A stretch of DNA of 64,000 nt from an uncultured Myxococcaceae bacterium (GTDB lineage: Bacteria; Myxococcota_A; Polyangia; Polyangiales; Ga0077539): NCBI GenBank assembly GCA_945952225.1, contig CAMFHP010000033.1:1-64000 (forward strand), in the 5' to 3' direction. The notes below the pieces were generated by a model. That model ran no database searches and had not been told where the DNA came from. It saw nothing but the letters and a program-made list of their open reading frames with translations. The position numbers and the translations under genes were made by a program. Each line of letters begins with the position of its first letter. The first letter of the stretch is position 1. Shown piece by piece: positions 62,830 through 64,000 of this stretch.

Positions 62830-64000
62830 TTACGTCCCGCGATTCTGCTTGCGCGGACGGGGTTTGAGCCCGAAGCGCTCCATCTTGTAGATGAGCCCGC
62901 GGCGCGAGAGGCCGAGCTCGCGGGCGGCGCGCGACTGGTTCCACCCCGTGGCTTCGAGGGCGGTGAGGATCGAGCGTCGTTCGAGCTCTTCGATGCGATC
63001 ACGGAGCGGCGCGCTCGGATCATTTTTGTCGCCCGCCGTCGGTCCGCGCACCGACGTGGGCAGGTGTTCGAAGCGCACGGTGTCTCCGTCGGCCACGGTG
63101 AGCGCGGCCTCGATCGCGTGGAGGAGCTCGCGCACGTTGCCCGGCCACCGGTAGCTCTGGAGCGTGCGGGCCGTGCGCTCGTCGAGACGACATCGACCGC
63201 CGTGAAACGCGAGCACCTGCTCGACGAGCGGGAGGATGTCGCGCGCGCGGCTCCGCAGCGGCGGCACCGCGAGGGTCACCGCGGTGAGCCGGTAGTACAG
63301 GTCTTCGCGGAAGCGCCCCTCGGCGACCTCGGCGTGCAGGTCGCGGCTGCTCGTGGCGACGAGGCGCACGTCGAGGGGCGTGGGCGTCGTGTGGCCCGCG
63401 CGCACGTGGGTGTGCGTGTCGAGGAGCGCGAAGAGGCGCTTCTGGTTGGCGGGCGAGAGGTCGCCCACCTCGTCGAGGAGCAGCGTGCTCTGGTGCGCGC
63501 GCTCGACGAGCCCGACGTGCCGACCCGGGGTGTCTCCGTCGACGCCGAAGAGCTCGCGCGCGGCGGCGTCGTCGGAGAGCGACGAGAGGTGCGCGACGTA
63601 GAAGGGCTTCTCCGAGCGTGCGCCGAGGCGGTGGAGCTCCCGCGCGACGACCTCCTTGCCCGTGCCCGTCTCGCCGAGCACGAGCACCGGGAGGTCGCTG
63701 CCCGCGAGGCGCGCCACCTGCGCGAAGAGGCCCGCCGTCACCGGGTCGACCGCGACGATCTCGTCGCCCGTGGCCACCGCCGCGCCCGGCGCCGCGCGTG
63801 AGGGACGCACCTCGGCCAGCAGCGAGAGCCGCGTGTCACCGACGACGATCGCCGCGCCGACCTCCACGCGCCGCGGCTCGCGCACGGCGGCGCCCGCGAG
63901 GAGCGTCCCGTTGCTGCTGCCCGCGTCGCGCACCGTCACCTGTCGCCCGTCGAAGCGCAGCGCCGCGTGCACCCGCGACACGCGCGGATCGTGGAGCGAG
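62830..64000 (-). CDS. FHA - AAA+ - Fis regulator of the sigma-54-activator type, N-terminus cut by window edge
   Basis: This is the 3' part of a gene continuing beyond 64000. The visible N-terminus is an FHA domain (DPRVSRVHAALRFD, then GSSNGTLL), which reads phospho-Thr. The AAA+ domain has Walker A LGETGTGKEVVA, Walker B TLLLDEVGDL, sensor FREDLYYRL and PGNVRELLHA. The C-terminal Fis-type HTH is LEATGWNQSRAARELGLSRRGLIYKMERFGL. The L1 GAFTGA loop that contacts sigma-54 is missing: ELFGVDGDTPGRHVGL replaces it. It may therefore regulate without sigma-54. The stop is at 62830. Confidence 0.9.
   Translation of the reverse strand, partial: SLHDPRVSRVHAALRFDGRQVTVRDAGSSNGTLLAGAAVREPRRVEVGAAIVVGDTRLSLLAEVRPSRAAPGAAVATGDEIVAVDPVTAGLFAQVARLAGSDLPVLVLGETGTGKEVVARELHRLGARSEKPFYVAHLSSLSDDAAARELFGVDGDTPGRHVGLVERAHQSTLLLDEVGDLSPANQKRLFALLDTHTHVRAGHTTPTPLDVRLVATSSRDLHAEVAEGRFREDLYYRLTAVTLAVPPLRSRARDILPLVEQVLAFHGGRCRLDERTARTLQSYRWPGNVRELLHAIEAALTVADGDTVRFEHLPTSVRGPTAGDKNDPSAPLRDRIEELERRSILTALEATGWNQSRAARELGLSRRGLIYKMERFGLKPRPRKQNRGT

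Overview
The window is very GC-rich DNA with uniform codon use and dense, often overlapping genes. It looks like a chromosomal segment of a myxobacterium (Myxococcota, possibly a Polyangia/Sandaracinaceae-type lineage; lineage is an inference). The reasons are many cysteine-rich lipoproteins with Asp/Val/Pro linkers, a MYXO-CTERM-like protein tail, NHL-repeat lipoproteins, elaborate histidine kinases, an FHA-type sigma-54-activator-like regulator, and proteins with histone-H1-like Lys/Ala/Pro tails. I saw no rRNA, tRNA, insertion sequence, prophage or CRISPR array.

Layout. 1-319 is non-coding and starts with a 32-bp tandem repeat. 320-1313 holds two small conserved-type genes and a redoxin-like protein. 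1373-6440 is an oxidative-metabolism cluster: SDR, FAD oxidoreductase and Rieske oxygenase on the minus strand, divergent from a cytochrome P450. 6444-9921 holds tryptophan 2,3-dioxygenase divergent from a kynureninase-like PLP enzyme, then a WYL regulator divergent from a GFA-type zinc protein. 9931-14634 is a UvrA-like ABC ATPase divergent from a NarL-type two-component pair. 14638-26150 mixes housekeeping genes (proA, purB-purC-purS) with surface lipoproteins, a vWA protein and a tandem pair of cysteine-rich lipoproteins.

26151-28000 is a MATE exporter preceded by a long leader with a possible 33-residue Cys-rich peptide ORF and a strong hairpin just before the ribosome-binding site. 27991-34995 is a minus-strand unit: coaBC, a 50-residue membrane protein, a REC-histidine kinase, a PilZ-like/methyltransferase protein resembling the PhcB fatty-acid methyl-ester synthase family, and a double-kinase hybrid sensor. 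Together the last three look like a Phc-type cell-cell signalling module. 35111-36697 is an aroK-aroB fusion.

37554-41481 is an operon of three lipoproteins (two NHL-repeat, one cytochrome P460-like). 41615-46466 holds a MYXO-CTERM-like beta-propeller protein overlapping trmFO, a Xer-type recombinase and a lone ABC ATPase. 46492-54747 holds a HEAT-like protein, a TPR protein with a lysine tail, tryptophanase, a SIMPL-like and a PH-like membrane protein separated by a perfect 20-bp palindrome, and a two-gene unit with a DUF2293 protein. 54816-64000 holds lipoproteins, an ADP-ribosylglycohydrolase, a 1,014-residue modular cysteine-rich protein with lectin-like C-terminal repeats, an NlpC-like protein and a truncated (window edge) regulator lacking GAFTGA.

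The best candidates for undescribed biology are the Phc-like module (27991-33529), the structured MATE leader with its small ORF (26151-26512), the Rieske/P450/SDR/FAD cluster (1373-6440), and the unit at 52826-54747. All functional claims come from reading motifs; no database search was run.
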